In this document: piece by piece, positions 25,001 to 32,251 of the stretch
Layout: the number at the start of each line of letters is the position of its first letter
Position numbering within the stretch: position 1 is the stretch's first letter
NCBI GenBank assembly: GCA_017396365.1
Contig: JAFQMD010000005.1
Coordinates: 1 to 64,000, forward strand
Source of the DNA: Clostridia bacterium
GTDB taxonomy: Bacteria; Bacillota; Clostridia; Christensenellales; Borkfalkiaceae
Direction: 5' to 3'
Length of the DNA stretch: 64,000 nt
Made by a program: the position numbers and the translations under genes
Notes under the pieces: generated by a model
What the model saw: only the letters and a program-made list of their open reading frames with translations
Database searches by the model: none
What the model was told of the DNA's origin: nothing

Positions 25001-25437
25001 ACAAAAAAGAGCACCTACACAGGTGCTCTTTTTTGTTGGCGCACTAGGCTACAGGAGCAAAATTTGCTTGGCAAATTTTGAACCGTAGGGCTATGCCCTA
25101 CCCCACCGAGAGTGCCCTTGGGATTATGAGTGAATATTAGGACTACACGTAATTCAATACAAGTTTTACTTTGATTTTCTTAAAAGCCAAAGGGTTTCGG
25201 TGGCTTGACCGCACCACACGGAAACTACCTGAACCTACACGGGTGCTCTTTTTTGTTGGCGCACTAGGCTACAGGAACAAAATTTGCTTGGCAAATTTTG
25301 AACCGTAGGGTCATGCCCTACCCCACCGAGAGTGCCCTTGGGATTATGAGTGAATATTAGGACTACACGTAATTCAATACAAGTTTTTACTTTGATTTTC
25401 TTAAAAGCCAAAGGGTTTCGGTGGCTTGACCGCACCA
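25001..25437 (+). repeat. Two tandem tRNA-linked cassettes without genes
   Basis: Units 25001-25216 and 25217-25437 are near-identical for about 190 bases from GTGCTCTTTTTTGTTGGCGC onward. Each has a short hairpin terminator, a palindrome CAAAATTTGC-TTG-GCAAATTTTG, a second hairpin GTAGGGC-TAT/CAT-GCCCTAC, and a right end TTTCGGTGGCTTGACCGCACCA. The final TTGACCGCACCA equals the 3' end of tRNA-Leu (24989-25000). A 67-codon minus-strand reading frame in the second unit is not a gene. The DNA from 25438 to 25643 holds a further terminator (near 25440-25480) and nothing else recognised. Confidence 0.85.
25003..25034 (+). terminator. Terminator of tRNA-Leu
   Basis: AAAAAAGAGCACCT (25003-25016) pairs with AGGTGCTCTTTTTT (25021-25034). 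Confidence 0.85.
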
Positions 25438-25643
25438 CACGGAAACTATCCGAACCTTTCGGGTAGTTCTTTTCTTTTTTCTCAAAATCCTTATAAATAA
25501 AGGCTTTCAGCTCGTTAGAAGAAACCCGACAGCACTCGTCAGGAGCGCCGTCGGGTAATTGTTTGCTTGTGAAATTGTAGTAAATTCCGATTTTATTATC
25601 GAAGAGGATTGCCCTTTGTATAAACGTTTGTATATAAATTTTC

Positions 25644-26399
25644 TTATTTCTTTAGTTTGTATTTTGCCGTCAGTACATTCTCGCAATCGTCCTCGGCGTT
25701 GTCGGTAAAAATATCACGTTCAAAGATGATATTATTCTTCATTAGACATAGTTCAAGAAAACATAAAAAAATACCAATATCAATGCGATTGTAGTACGCT
25801 ACTTTATCAATAGGTATAATCCCACGCTTTCCTGGCTTTTTATAACGGTAGACCCTCAAAGTCTTTTTCTCTTCCACTACCGCCCACGGCTGCGTATTGC
25901 ACGCACTTGGCGTAAATCTCACAACGTTACCAATATCACGATAATACTCGCCCTTCCATATTTCATCGAGTAACTTCCGCTTACTCTTATACATATCCTT
26001 ACGAAACTTATCGTCAGCGACCTTGGCAATGGCGATCATTATGACAAAATCAAGACCGTTATACGTCGGCTCGTCGGGCTTGCCGATACCGAACCACAAC
26101 GCACCGATATTGAGAGAAGCAAGATATAGATCAAGCTGTTCTCCAATATAACCGATGTTTTGCAGATAATTTTCCTTGCGCTCACTATACAATAAAATAC
26201 AGTATTCTTGACCGCGTTTGCAGGTGGTTTTATTGGCAGGAACGATACGAATGGAAGTTCTTATATCATCTACAAGCGGAGTGAGCTTTCTGTATTGTGA
26301 TTCAATTTGCATAAGCTCCGTTTGACTTATTACGCCAATTTCACGGAAGAAATGAAATGACTTTCTTTTGAATATCATCGGATATAATTTTATGTCCAT
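25644..26399 (-). CDS. Putative nitroreductase (TM1586 type)
   Basis: 251-residue FMN-dependent nitroreductase-like protein. The layout is a tandem half-repeat: IFKRKSFHFF at the N-terminus, LNIGALWFGIGKP near residue 90, and RFTPSACNTQPWAV near 160, where the SACNTQPW segment is the FMN-contact motif of this subgroup. Start at 26399 is preferred since GGAGAAAA lies just upstream; a TTG nine codons earlier has no ribosome site. It lies inside the third cassette of the tRNA-linked array and is probably a recent acquisition. Substrate unknown. Confidence 0.75.
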   Translation of the reverse strand: MDIKLYPMIFKRKSFHFFREIGVISQTELMQIESQYRKLTPLVDDIRTSIRIVPANKTTCKRGQEYCILLYSERKENYLQNIGYIGEQLDLYLASLNIGALWFGIGKPDEPTYNGLDFVIMIAIAKVADDKFRKDMYKSKRKLLDEIWKGEYYRDIGNVVRFTPSACNTQPWAVVEEKKTLRVYRYKKPGKRGIIPIDKVAYYNRIDIGIFLCFLELCLMKNNIIFERDIFTDNAEDDCENVLTAKYKLKK

Positions 26400-26506
26400 A
26401 CTTTTTCTCCAAAAAATTATACTCAAGATTATATCAAATTAAGATTCTAATGTCAATAAAATTTAACGATATAGATAAAATAATTATCGACAAACATTAA
26501 AAAATG

Positions 26507-26535
26507 TTGACAAAGGCAAGTTGAAGTGCTATAAT
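26507..26535 (+). promoter_or_regulatory. Promoter of the DUF2975-HTH operon
   Basis: TTGACA (26507-26512), 17 bases, TATAAT (26530-26535): perfect consensus. Confidence 0.85.
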
Positions 26536-26583
26536 ATTCATGTCGAACTGGGAAGACACATATTTTTTTGGAGGTATTAAACA

Positions 26584-27141
26584 ATGAAAGGTATCAGTAA
26601 AATTGCAAAGGTTGTAACGAAAGTTGTGGAGATATTCCATTGGGTTGCTGTGGCTCTGATGATAGCGGCAACGGTCTGCTCGTTGGTGGCTTCCTCATGG
26701 GTGGGGTATTTTGTCGGCTTTGATGCGAAAGAATGCTGTGGGGCAAATCTTTCGATATACGGATTTGAGATAAACGCCGCCGTTACGGACGGAAAAGTAG
26801 ATATGACAGCGTTTCTTCTGTTCGGTATTGGAGCGATTTTAATCCTTGCGCCTATGGCTATGATCTTCAGAAATCTTAACCTTATCATCAATAAATCTGA
26901 AGGGAGTACGCCGTTTCAGGCAGATAACGTCCGTTTGTTCCGTGAGATTGGAATCTTTTCGATTGCCATTCCCGTTATTGGACTGATCATGAGTATTATC
27001 ACTCGCCTTGTACTTGGTGCGGAAGCAGCAGAGGTTTCAAACAATTTTGGCGGACTTGTAATCGGTATCGTCGTTCTCTGTATTACGGAATTTTTCATTC
27101 ACGGCATTGAGCTTGAAAAAGACGTCGACGGTTTACTTTAA
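26584..27141 (+). CDS. DUF2975 membrane protein
   Basis: 185 residues with four predicted membrane helices (about 18-45, 72-95, 118-142, 152-175) and the conserved NLNLIINKSEGSTPFQADNVRLFREIG region (in parts) between helices two and three, typical of DUF2975. In other Firmicutes such genes are paired with a small Cro/CI-type regulator of the YozG type, as here, with 10 bases between the genes. The GGAGG ribosome site precedes the ATG. Codon choice is more GC-rich at third positions than in the surrounding genes, suggesting a foreign origin. Confidence 0.85.
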   Translation: MKGISKIAKVVTKVVEIFHWVAVALMIAATVCSLVASSWVGYFVGFDAKECCGANLSIYGFEINAAVTDGKVDMTAFLLFGIGAILILAPMAMIFRNLNLIINKSEGSTPFQADNVRLFREIGIFSIAIPVIGLIMSIITRLVLGAEAAEVSNNFGGLVIGIVVLCITEFFIHGIELEKDVDGLL

Positions 27142-27151
27142 GAGGTGCGAT

Positions 27152-27364
27152 ATGGGAAAAATCATACTTCGACTCGACAGAATCATGGTAGAACGCAAGA
27201 TGTCCTTAAATGAACTTGCCGAACGCGTAGGAATCTCCAACGTCAATCTCTCCAAGATCAAAAACAACAAGGTAACGGCTATCCGTTTTTCCACTCTTGC
27301 GGCAATCTGCGAGGTGCTTGATTGCGAAGCAGGGGACATTTTGGAATATCAAAAGAAAGAATAG
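27152..27364 (+). CDS. YozG-like Cro/CI-family regulator
   Basis: 70 residues from the ATG at 27152 (AGAGGTG eight bases upstream). Helix-turn-helix: MSLNELAERVGISNVNLSKI followed by KNNKVTAIRFSTLAAICEVLDCEAGDILEY, the usual C-terminus of this family. Downstream partner of the DUF2975 gene; probably regulates the operon or a membrane stress response, but this is inference from pairing. Confidence 0.88.
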   Translation: MGKIILRLDRIMVERKMSLNELAERVGISNVNLSKIKNNKVTAIRFSTLAAICEVLDCEAGDILEYQKKE

Positions 27365-27457
27365 ACTGAAGCCTATTCAGATAAGGAAACGATGACTTTT
27401 AGATAATTCGGGGCGATAAAAAGGTTCGGATTTGTTCCCTTCATCGGCACCACGATA

Positions 27458-27488
27458 AACCCGAAGCTTAATGCTTCGGGTTTTTTCG
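27458..27488 (+). terminator. Terminator of the DUF2975-HTH operon
   Basis: AACCCGAAGC (27458-27467) pairs with GCTTCGGGTT (27473-27482), then TTTTCG. Confidence 0.8.
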
Positions 27489-27494
27489 TGGTTC

Positions 27495-27747
27495 AACACA
27501 AACAGGAACAAAATTTGCTTGGCAAATTTTGAACCGTAGGGCTATGCCCTACCCCACCGAGCAACGTGACGTTGCATCCCGCCTTTTATCCCATTTACTT
27601 TGTGCTTAAACTTAACCCTTGTCGCCGTGGCTCTTGCAGTAGGCTTTCCTTATTTTTACAACAAACGTAAGGCTATATGTTTATTAATTCAATTTTTAAC
27701 TTTGATTTTCTTAAAAGCCCAAGGGTTTCGGTGGCTTGACCGCACCA
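27495..27747 (+). repeat. Third copy of the tRNA-linked cassette end
   Basis: Contains the same palindrome (CAAAATTTGC..GCAAATTTTG), the GTAGGGC hairpin and the right end TTTCGGTGGCTTGACCGCACCA (final 12 bases 27736-27747), but about 90 bases in the middle differ from the first two copies. The gap 27365-27962 holds this copy, two terminators and no gene. Confidence 0.8.
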
Positions 27748-27756
27748 AATCAGTAT

Positions 27757-27805
27757 AATCCGAACCAAATCCTTGTAACAAGTGAATGGTTCGGATTTAC
27801 TTTTT
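27757..27805 (+). terminator. Terminator directly after the third tRNA-like end
   Basis: AATCCGAACCA (27757-27767) pairs with TGGTTCGGATT (27787-27797), followed by TACTTTTTCTC. Every TTGACCGCACCA in this area is followed within 50 bases by such a hairpin, as the real tRNA is. Confidence 0.65.
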
Positions 27806-27877
27806 CTCTTAAACTATTATAACGGTAGGAATTTACGTTCCTGCCGTTTTTTCTTTTTACGACAAAATAAAAAAATC

Positions 27878-27931
27878 TTTCAAAAAGATGTCAGGTGTAC
27901 ATGTTCTTGTACACCTGACATCTTTTTGAAA
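27878..27931. terminator. Perfect 23-bp hairpin, terminator of the AraC-type gene
   Basis: Arms 27878-27900 and 27909-27931 are perfect inverted copies around ATGTTCTT, flanked by A/T runs; imperfect pairing extends to about 27859-27945. It lies 32 bases behind the minus-strand regulator gene. Confidence 0.75.
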
Positions 27932-27962
27932 AGACTTTTGTCGTTTTATGTTGTTTTTAAAT

Positions 27963-28874
27963 TCATTCCTTTTCTATCGGCAAACAAATCTCTATATACC
28001 TTTCCTTTGCCCATTCTCCGTTAGGACGCCAATGCATCGCCACTACTTCAGGCGCATTCGCAAAAATAAAGTCTGACGTTGGTAACCACTCAGTAACGAT
28101 TTTCTTTCTTAACTCGGTATAATCTGCAATAGGTCGTTTCTTCTTTTCGGTTTCAAAAACAACGTAGGTTTGTTTAGAAATAACAATCGTCTCAAACCCC
28201 ATTTTGTCCATAAAATCAACGCCTGTTACGTTAGGATTGAAAAGTTCTTTCCTTGTCCATTCGTCTAATTCATACGCAACGTAAAAATCATATCCGTCGT
28301 CATCAATATTTGTCACAACCATATAATCGGTAGAATAGTCGCAAGATGCGCCAATTAACAGCCATTGTTTAGCACGTGTGGACGTTAAAAACGCTTCTTC
28401 TTGTTTTACACGTTCTTCGCCATAGGGAACACCCGTAAATCGTTTTTTGTAGCCAACTAAGATAATTTCAGGTTTTTCTTCAATCTTGTAGTTCATTTCA
28501 GTTCCTCCAATTAAACTAAGTTTAACGGAGAGACGAGAAAAGGATTTTAAGGAACAACCTTGTTTTACTTGCGACGGCATTATACCGTGAAACTTATAAA
28601 AGGCGCGAGAAAAACTTTCAGGCGTTTCATAGCCGTACTTGAAAGCAATGTCAATTACTTTCATTTTCTTGCTTAATAAATCGTTTCCCGCAAGCGTTAG
28701 TTTTCTTCTACGGATATATTCGCCAAGAGTAAAACCGCACGTTATACCAAACACTCTTTGAAAATGAAAAGTTGACGAATGCGCGCGCTTAGCCACTTCT
28801 TCATAATCAATTTTTTCGGTAATGTTTTCTTCGATATAATCAATCGCGTTTTGTAAATTTTCAATCCAATCCAT
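27963..28874 (-). CDS. AraC family regulator with GyrI-like effector domain
   Basis: 303 residues: an N-terminal AraC DNA-binding domain (about 1-105; IDYEEVAKRAHSSTFHFQRV, then DIAFKYGYETPESFSRAF and HGIMPSQVK) and a C-terminal GyrI-like small-molecule domain (about 135-303) ending in EICLPIEKE. This arrangement is that of SoxS/Rob-like drug-responsive activators. GGAGG precedes the ATG. It adjoins a methyltransferase gene in the same orientation, 41 bases away; both could respond to a toxic compound, but that is inference. Confidence 0.9.
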   Translation of the reverse strand: MDWIENLQNAIDYIEENITEKIDYEEVAKRAHSSTFHFQRVFGITCGFTLGEYIRRRKLTLAGNDLLSKKMKVIDIAFKYGYETPESFSRAFYKFHGIMPSQVKQGCSLKSFSRLSVKLSLIGGTEMNYKIEEKPEIILVGYKKRFTGVPYGEERVKQEEAFLTSTRAKQWLLIGASCDYSTDYMVVTNIDDDGYDFYVAYELDEWTRKELFNPNVTGVDFMDKMGFETIVISKQTYVVFETEKKKRPIADYTELRKKIVTEWLPTSDFIFANAPEVVAMHWRPNGEWAKERYIEICLPIEKE

Positions 28875-28915
28875 TTCTTAACCTCCGCGATTTTATTATA
28901 CTAGAAAACAAAGTA

Positions 28916-29515
28916 CTATTCTTGACTTTTTGTGCTAACTATTATGTATCCGTTTTCTGTTTCAAAAACATTTTTTACGGACATTTTAGACAATTTAATT
29001 ATATCTAAAATATCTGAAGGATTATCAGGATATATCTTTATCTTGCGATTGCCCATATCTATATATTCGCTTTGATTTTTATCAATAGATAAACAAAATA
29101 TCCCGTTTGCTTTTAATAAAGAAACAACTTTAAATATAACTTGCTTTTTATTTTCAAAGTGCATCATCGTTAAAGATGAATAAATAACGTCAAATTTTTC
29201 TTTGAATTCATAGGAAACAAAATCAGCATTAACAAAACTAATATTTGAGTACGCCTTTAAGTTTTCTTTTGCCCTTCGAATAGTTTTAGGAGATATATCT
29301 ATTCCTGTTAATCGTTTACAATAAGGGGCTACTTTAACAGCTATTCGACCTGTTCCTAATCCAATTTCTAAAACTTTTTTATTTTTATCTAATTGTAAAG
29401 CGTCTATAAAAATTTGACCATCCCATTTATTCATAAATTCTTTTAATTCAGGTGGGTCTTGAAAAGGGTCATTATTTTCTTCTATTAATAAATCATAATG
29501 AGTACTTACATCCAT
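28916..29515 (-). CDS. Class I SAM-dependent methyltransferase
   Basis: 199 residues with motif I VLEIGLGTGRIAV near residue 50, motif II LTGIDISPKTI and motif III FDVIYSSLTMMHFEN. The fold is clear, the substrate is not. The ATG at 29515 is used; an in-frame TTG four codons earlier also lacks a good ribosome site, so the start is uncertain. It is more AT-rich than the core genes, consistent with island origin. Confidence 0.85.
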   Translation of the reverse strand: MDVSTHYDLLIEENNDPFQDPPELKEFMNKWDGQIFIDALQLDKNKKVLEIGLGTGRIAVKVAPYCKRLTGIDISPKTIRRAKENLKAYSNISFVNADFVSYEFKEKFDVIYSSLTMMHFENKKQVIFKVVSLLKANGIFCLSIDKNQSEYIDMGNRKIKIYPDNPSDILDIIKLSKMSVKNVFETENGYIIVSTKSQE

Positions 29516-29774
29516 AGTTTTTACCAAAATAATATGCCTACGAAATTATATATTGAAATGTATCTTTTTCGCATCATTATTATAACAAAAATCTAAGATA
29601 ATAACAACCCATTTTAATATTAGGCAAGGAAAAGAGTTTATCTAGACATAAAAATTTTTATTAATATGACCAAAATTGTCATATTTTCTGTGCTATAATA
29701 TATCCAATAAGTATCTTCTATTGAAAATTTTTGCAGTTTCGACAATCTTTTTCTAATATTTTTAACATATGCTG

Positions 29775-29804
29775 TTGACATTCAAGTTTTAAATTCCATA
29801 TAAT
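29775..29804 (+). promoter_or_regulatory. Promoter of the AAA ATPase-RloB operon
   Basis: TTGACA (29775-29780), 18 bases, TATAAT (29799-29804). The 29516-29774 stretch upstream is AT-rich with nothing else recognised. Confidence 0.7.
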
Positions 29805-29825
29805 TATATATAAGAAAATGCTCAT

Positions 29826-29928
29826 ATTTGCCAAAAAACGGCAAATACTTTGATTTAATCTTATAAAAACAATTGATTTTTTTATTAGAATTGATTATAA
29901 TAATATTATAATTGCCAAAAGTCGGCAA
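29826..29928. promoter_or_regulatory. Paired inverted repeats TTGCC-N7-GGCAA in the leader of the defence-like operon
   Basis: ATTTGCC-AAAAAAC-GGCAAAT (29826-29846) lies just after the promoter, and TTGCC-AAAAGTC-GGCAA (29912-29928) touches the Shine-Dalgarno sequence of the ATPase gene. Same arms and same seven-base spacing 86 bases apart suggest operators of one regulator, or RNA hairpins controlling translation. Confidence 0.5.
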
Positions 29929-29941
29929 AAGGAGAATTGTT

Positions 29942-31231
29942 ATGTTGTTAAATTTTTCATTTAAAAACTTTAGGTCGTTTAGAGATTTGAGTAGTTTGGA
30001 TATGACTCCAGCCAACATACGTGATATTCCGTATAGCGTTTTAAAAACTAAAATTAAAAAAGAATATAAGGCTTTATCTTCTTCAATTATCTATGGTGCA
30101 AACGCAAGTGGTAAGAGTAATGTGATTTTAGCGTTAGCCTTTATGAGAGAATTGGTTATTAGTGGAAACTTGAAAAACCAAAGATGTATACCTGTTGAAT
30201 TAATTCCTTGCTTTTGTGATTCTAAAAGCAAGACAATTGACCTTGCGATAGAGTTCATTCATAATAATTATGTATTCAATTATAAAATTCAAATAGGGAA
30301 TGTGAAATTTTTATCTGATGAAAGTAATCCTATCATAGAAAGAGAGAGCTTAATCGTCAATGAGCAAACTGTCTTTGAAAGAAAAAATAAAGAGGTTTCT
30401 TTTTTAGCCTTTTCTAAAGACGAGGATTTTGAAGCATTAAATGTTATTAAAGAGAAAGCGACATCTAGCTTGCTTAATGACGAATTGTTTTTAACCAATG
30501 GTTATAAAACACTGATTGATACTACCATCTATTCAACTATTTTGAATTGGTTTAAAGAAAAATTAATTATTGTTAAAAATATTGACTTTATTTCTTCGGC
30601 TCCTAGATTTGATTATGAGCAAATTGGAGATGCTACAGAAGATAAGTTTAAGCTTTCTGATGGAATAATTAATAAAATTGCAAAAGAAGCAGGTGTAAAT
30701 TCTACTGAAATTCATTTCCTTAAATCTGATAAAGATAAAAAGCCTCAAGCTTTTTCTGTAATAAATGGGAAAGGTGTTGTTGCGCGCTTTATTGAGTCCG
30801 CAGGAACAATGAAAATGATTAATTTCCTACCTCTAGCTATTTCTGTTATGGTGAAAGGAGCCACTTTGGTTATTGATGAGTTGGATTCTTCTTTACACCC
30901 TTCTGCGGTATTTAGTATTATTAACGCATTCCATAATGATGAATTAAATGTAAATAAGGCTCAACTCATTTTTACTTCACATAATCCCATTTATCAAAAA
31001 GCTAAAATATTTAGGCGCGATGAGATTAAGTTTATAGAAAGAAACAAAGAAACAAGTAAAATTTATAACTTATCTGATTTTGGGACATCAGGCGAAGGTC
31101 AAGTTAAAAATTCTACCGATATAATGAAGAATTATTTAACTGGTAAGTATGGCGCAATAAACTATATTGACTTTAGCGAAGTTATAGCAGACGCTTTAAA
31201 ATTAAATGGTTGTAAGGGGAACTGCGAATGA
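29942..31231 (+). CDS. AAA15-family ATPase, RloA/AbiLi-like
   Basis: 429 residues. N-terminal FSFKNFRSFRDLSSLDM is typical of OLD/AAA15 ATPases; Walker A is YGANASGKSN near residues 49-58 and Walker B LVIDELDSSLHPSA near 309-322, followed by FTSHNP (H-loop) near 342. In this family the ATPase is coded directly upstream of RloB-like proteins, as here (four-base overlap). AGGAG lies seven bases before the ATG at 29942, which decides against an upstream TTG. Likely the sensor/motor of an abortive-infection type defence; this is known for AbiL-like pairs and inferred here. Confidence 0.85.
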   Translation: MLLNFSFKNFRSFRDLSSLDMTPANIRDIPYSVLKTKIKKEYKALSSSIIYGANASGKSNVILALAFMRELVISGNLKNQRCIPVELIPCFCDSKSKTIDLAIEFIHNNYVFNYKIQIGNVKFLSDESNPIIERESLIVNEQTVFERKNKEVSFLAFSKDEDFEALNVIKEKATSSLLNDELFLTNGYKTLIDTTIYSTILNWFKEKLIIVKNIDFISSAPRFDYEQIGDATEDKFKLSDGIINKIAKEAGVNSTEIHFLKSDKDKKPQAFSVINGKGVVARFIESAGTMKMINFLPLAISVMVKGATLVIDELDSSLHPSAVFSIINAFHNDELNVNKAQLIFTSHNPIYQKAKIFRRDEIKFIERNKETSKIYNLSDFGTSGEGQVKNSTDIMKNYLTGKYGAINYIDFSEVIADALKLNGCKGNCE

Positions 31232-31884
31232 AATATTTTATCTCGTGTGAAGGAGATACGGAACGTTGGTATCTTGAATGGCTTCAAAAAGAAATTAACA
31301 AAGATGATAGGACTAAACAAAAAGTAGAATTCGTTTTTAAAAACATTATGCCATCCTCTTTTGCTAAATCTAATAATAATACATTTACTAAAGGGATGAT
31401 TTCAGGCTCTACTTTTTGTAGAATACAGGACATTGAAGATTATTCACCGTGTCATATCAATAAATTTCATGCATTGTTAGAATCAAACAAAAAAGCAAAG
31501 CAGTTATTTAAGAATTTCAATTTTTTCATTGGATATTCTAATTTCACATTTGAAGTATGGATAATTTCTCATAAAGCACAAGTTAGAACTGTTACAGATA
31601 GAAGTCAATATTATAAACAAATAAATAGTGCTTATGGGAAAAATTTTTTGGATAACGATGATTACAAGCACAAAAAGAATTTTGATTCGGTACTGAAGAT
31701 GTTGTCTTTGGATGATGTAATTAACAATGCTTTACCTGAATGTAGCCGTTTTAAAACCCTAAACTATCAAAATAATCGCAAATTAGTGCGTTCAATGTAT
31801 GGATTTAGATATATACTTAGCGACCCGGACACTACATTGGATGAAATTATAAAACTAGTTTTACATAATGCGGGGATAATTTAA
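31228..31884 (+). CDS. RloB/AbiLii-like protein
   Basis: 218 residues of the RloB family: an N-terminal ISCEGDTERWYLEWL (the acidic EGxTE motif of a Toprim-like nuclease fold), a middle region with NFTFEVWIISH, and a C-terminus ending LVLHNAG. RloB proteins accompany AAA15 ATPases in restriction loci and in the lactococcal AbiL abortive-infection system. The start codon overlaps the ATPase stop (ATGA), so the two are translationally coupled. Probable effector nuclease; activity not shown by sequence alone. Confidence 0.82.
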   Translation: MKYFISCEGDTERWYLEWLQKEINKDDRTKQKVEFVFKNIMPSSFAKSNNNTFTKGMISGSTFCRIQDIEDYSPCHINKFHALLESNKKAKQLFKNFNFFIGYSNFTFEVWIISHKAQVRTVTDRSQYYKQINSAYGKNFLDNDDYKHKKNFDSVLKMLSLDDVINNALPECSRFKTLNYQNNRKLVRSMYGFRYILSDPDTTLDEIIKLVLHNAGII

Positions 31885-31890
31885 GGAGAA

Positions 31891-32184
31891 ATGAAAATGA
31901 GAGCTGTAATTTATGCGCGGTATTCTTCCGATAATCAACGTGAAGAATCTATCGAAGGTCAACTTCGTGAATGTATGCAATATGCCGAATACAACCATAT
32001 ATCCGTAATTGATACGTACATTGACCGTGTATTGACGGCGAAAACGGATAACCGTCCAAACTCCCTAAAGATGATAAAAGACAGCTATAAAGGCGTTTTC
32101 GATATGATTCTTGTGTGGAAGTTAGACCGTTTTTCTCGTATTCAATTTTTAACTTTGATTTTAACAAACGTCAATAGTGTCTAA
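31891..32184 (+). pseudogene. Truncated serine recombinase (resolvase N-terminus)
   Basis: The first 81 or so residues (AVIYARYSSDNQREESIEGQL, read in parts, to VWKLDRFSR) are the catalytic N-terminus of a large serine recombinase, with the nucleophile Ser in YARYSS. After DRFSR the frame runs into unrelated residues and stops at 32184. The break point (32140) is where a 23-base sequence identical to 27687-27709, the right-end DNA of the cassettes, begins. The rest of the recombinase, including its DNA-binding part, is absent, so it is not functional. It follows rloB after six bases. Confidence 0.85.
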
Positions 32185-32201
32185 ACGAACTTCTAAACTA
32201 A

Positions 32202-32236
32202 AAAAAGGAACAATGAAAACTCCATTGCTCCTTTTT
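32202..32236 (-). terminator. Terminator of the FAD oxidoreductase gene
   Basis: CATTG(C/T)TCCTTTTT-type arms 32202-32215 and 32223-32236 with one G-U pair, 16 bases behind the stop codon. Confidence 0.7.
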
Positions 32237-32251
32237 ATATTTATTAAAATC

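Noticed and set aside
25235-25438. 67-codon minus-strand reading frame in the cassette repeat
   Set aside because: It is made of repeat and tRNA-end sequence, has no ribosome site and encodes palindromic DNA; treated as non-coding.
27782-28024. 80-codon plus-strand reading frame
   Set aside because: It runs through a 23-bp terminator hairpin and into the antisense of the AraC-type gene; composition is not protein-like.
29730-29745. 0A box TTGTCGAAA near 29.74 kb
   Set aside because: Good partial match but it lies in an AT-rich gap far from any sporulation gene; likely chance.
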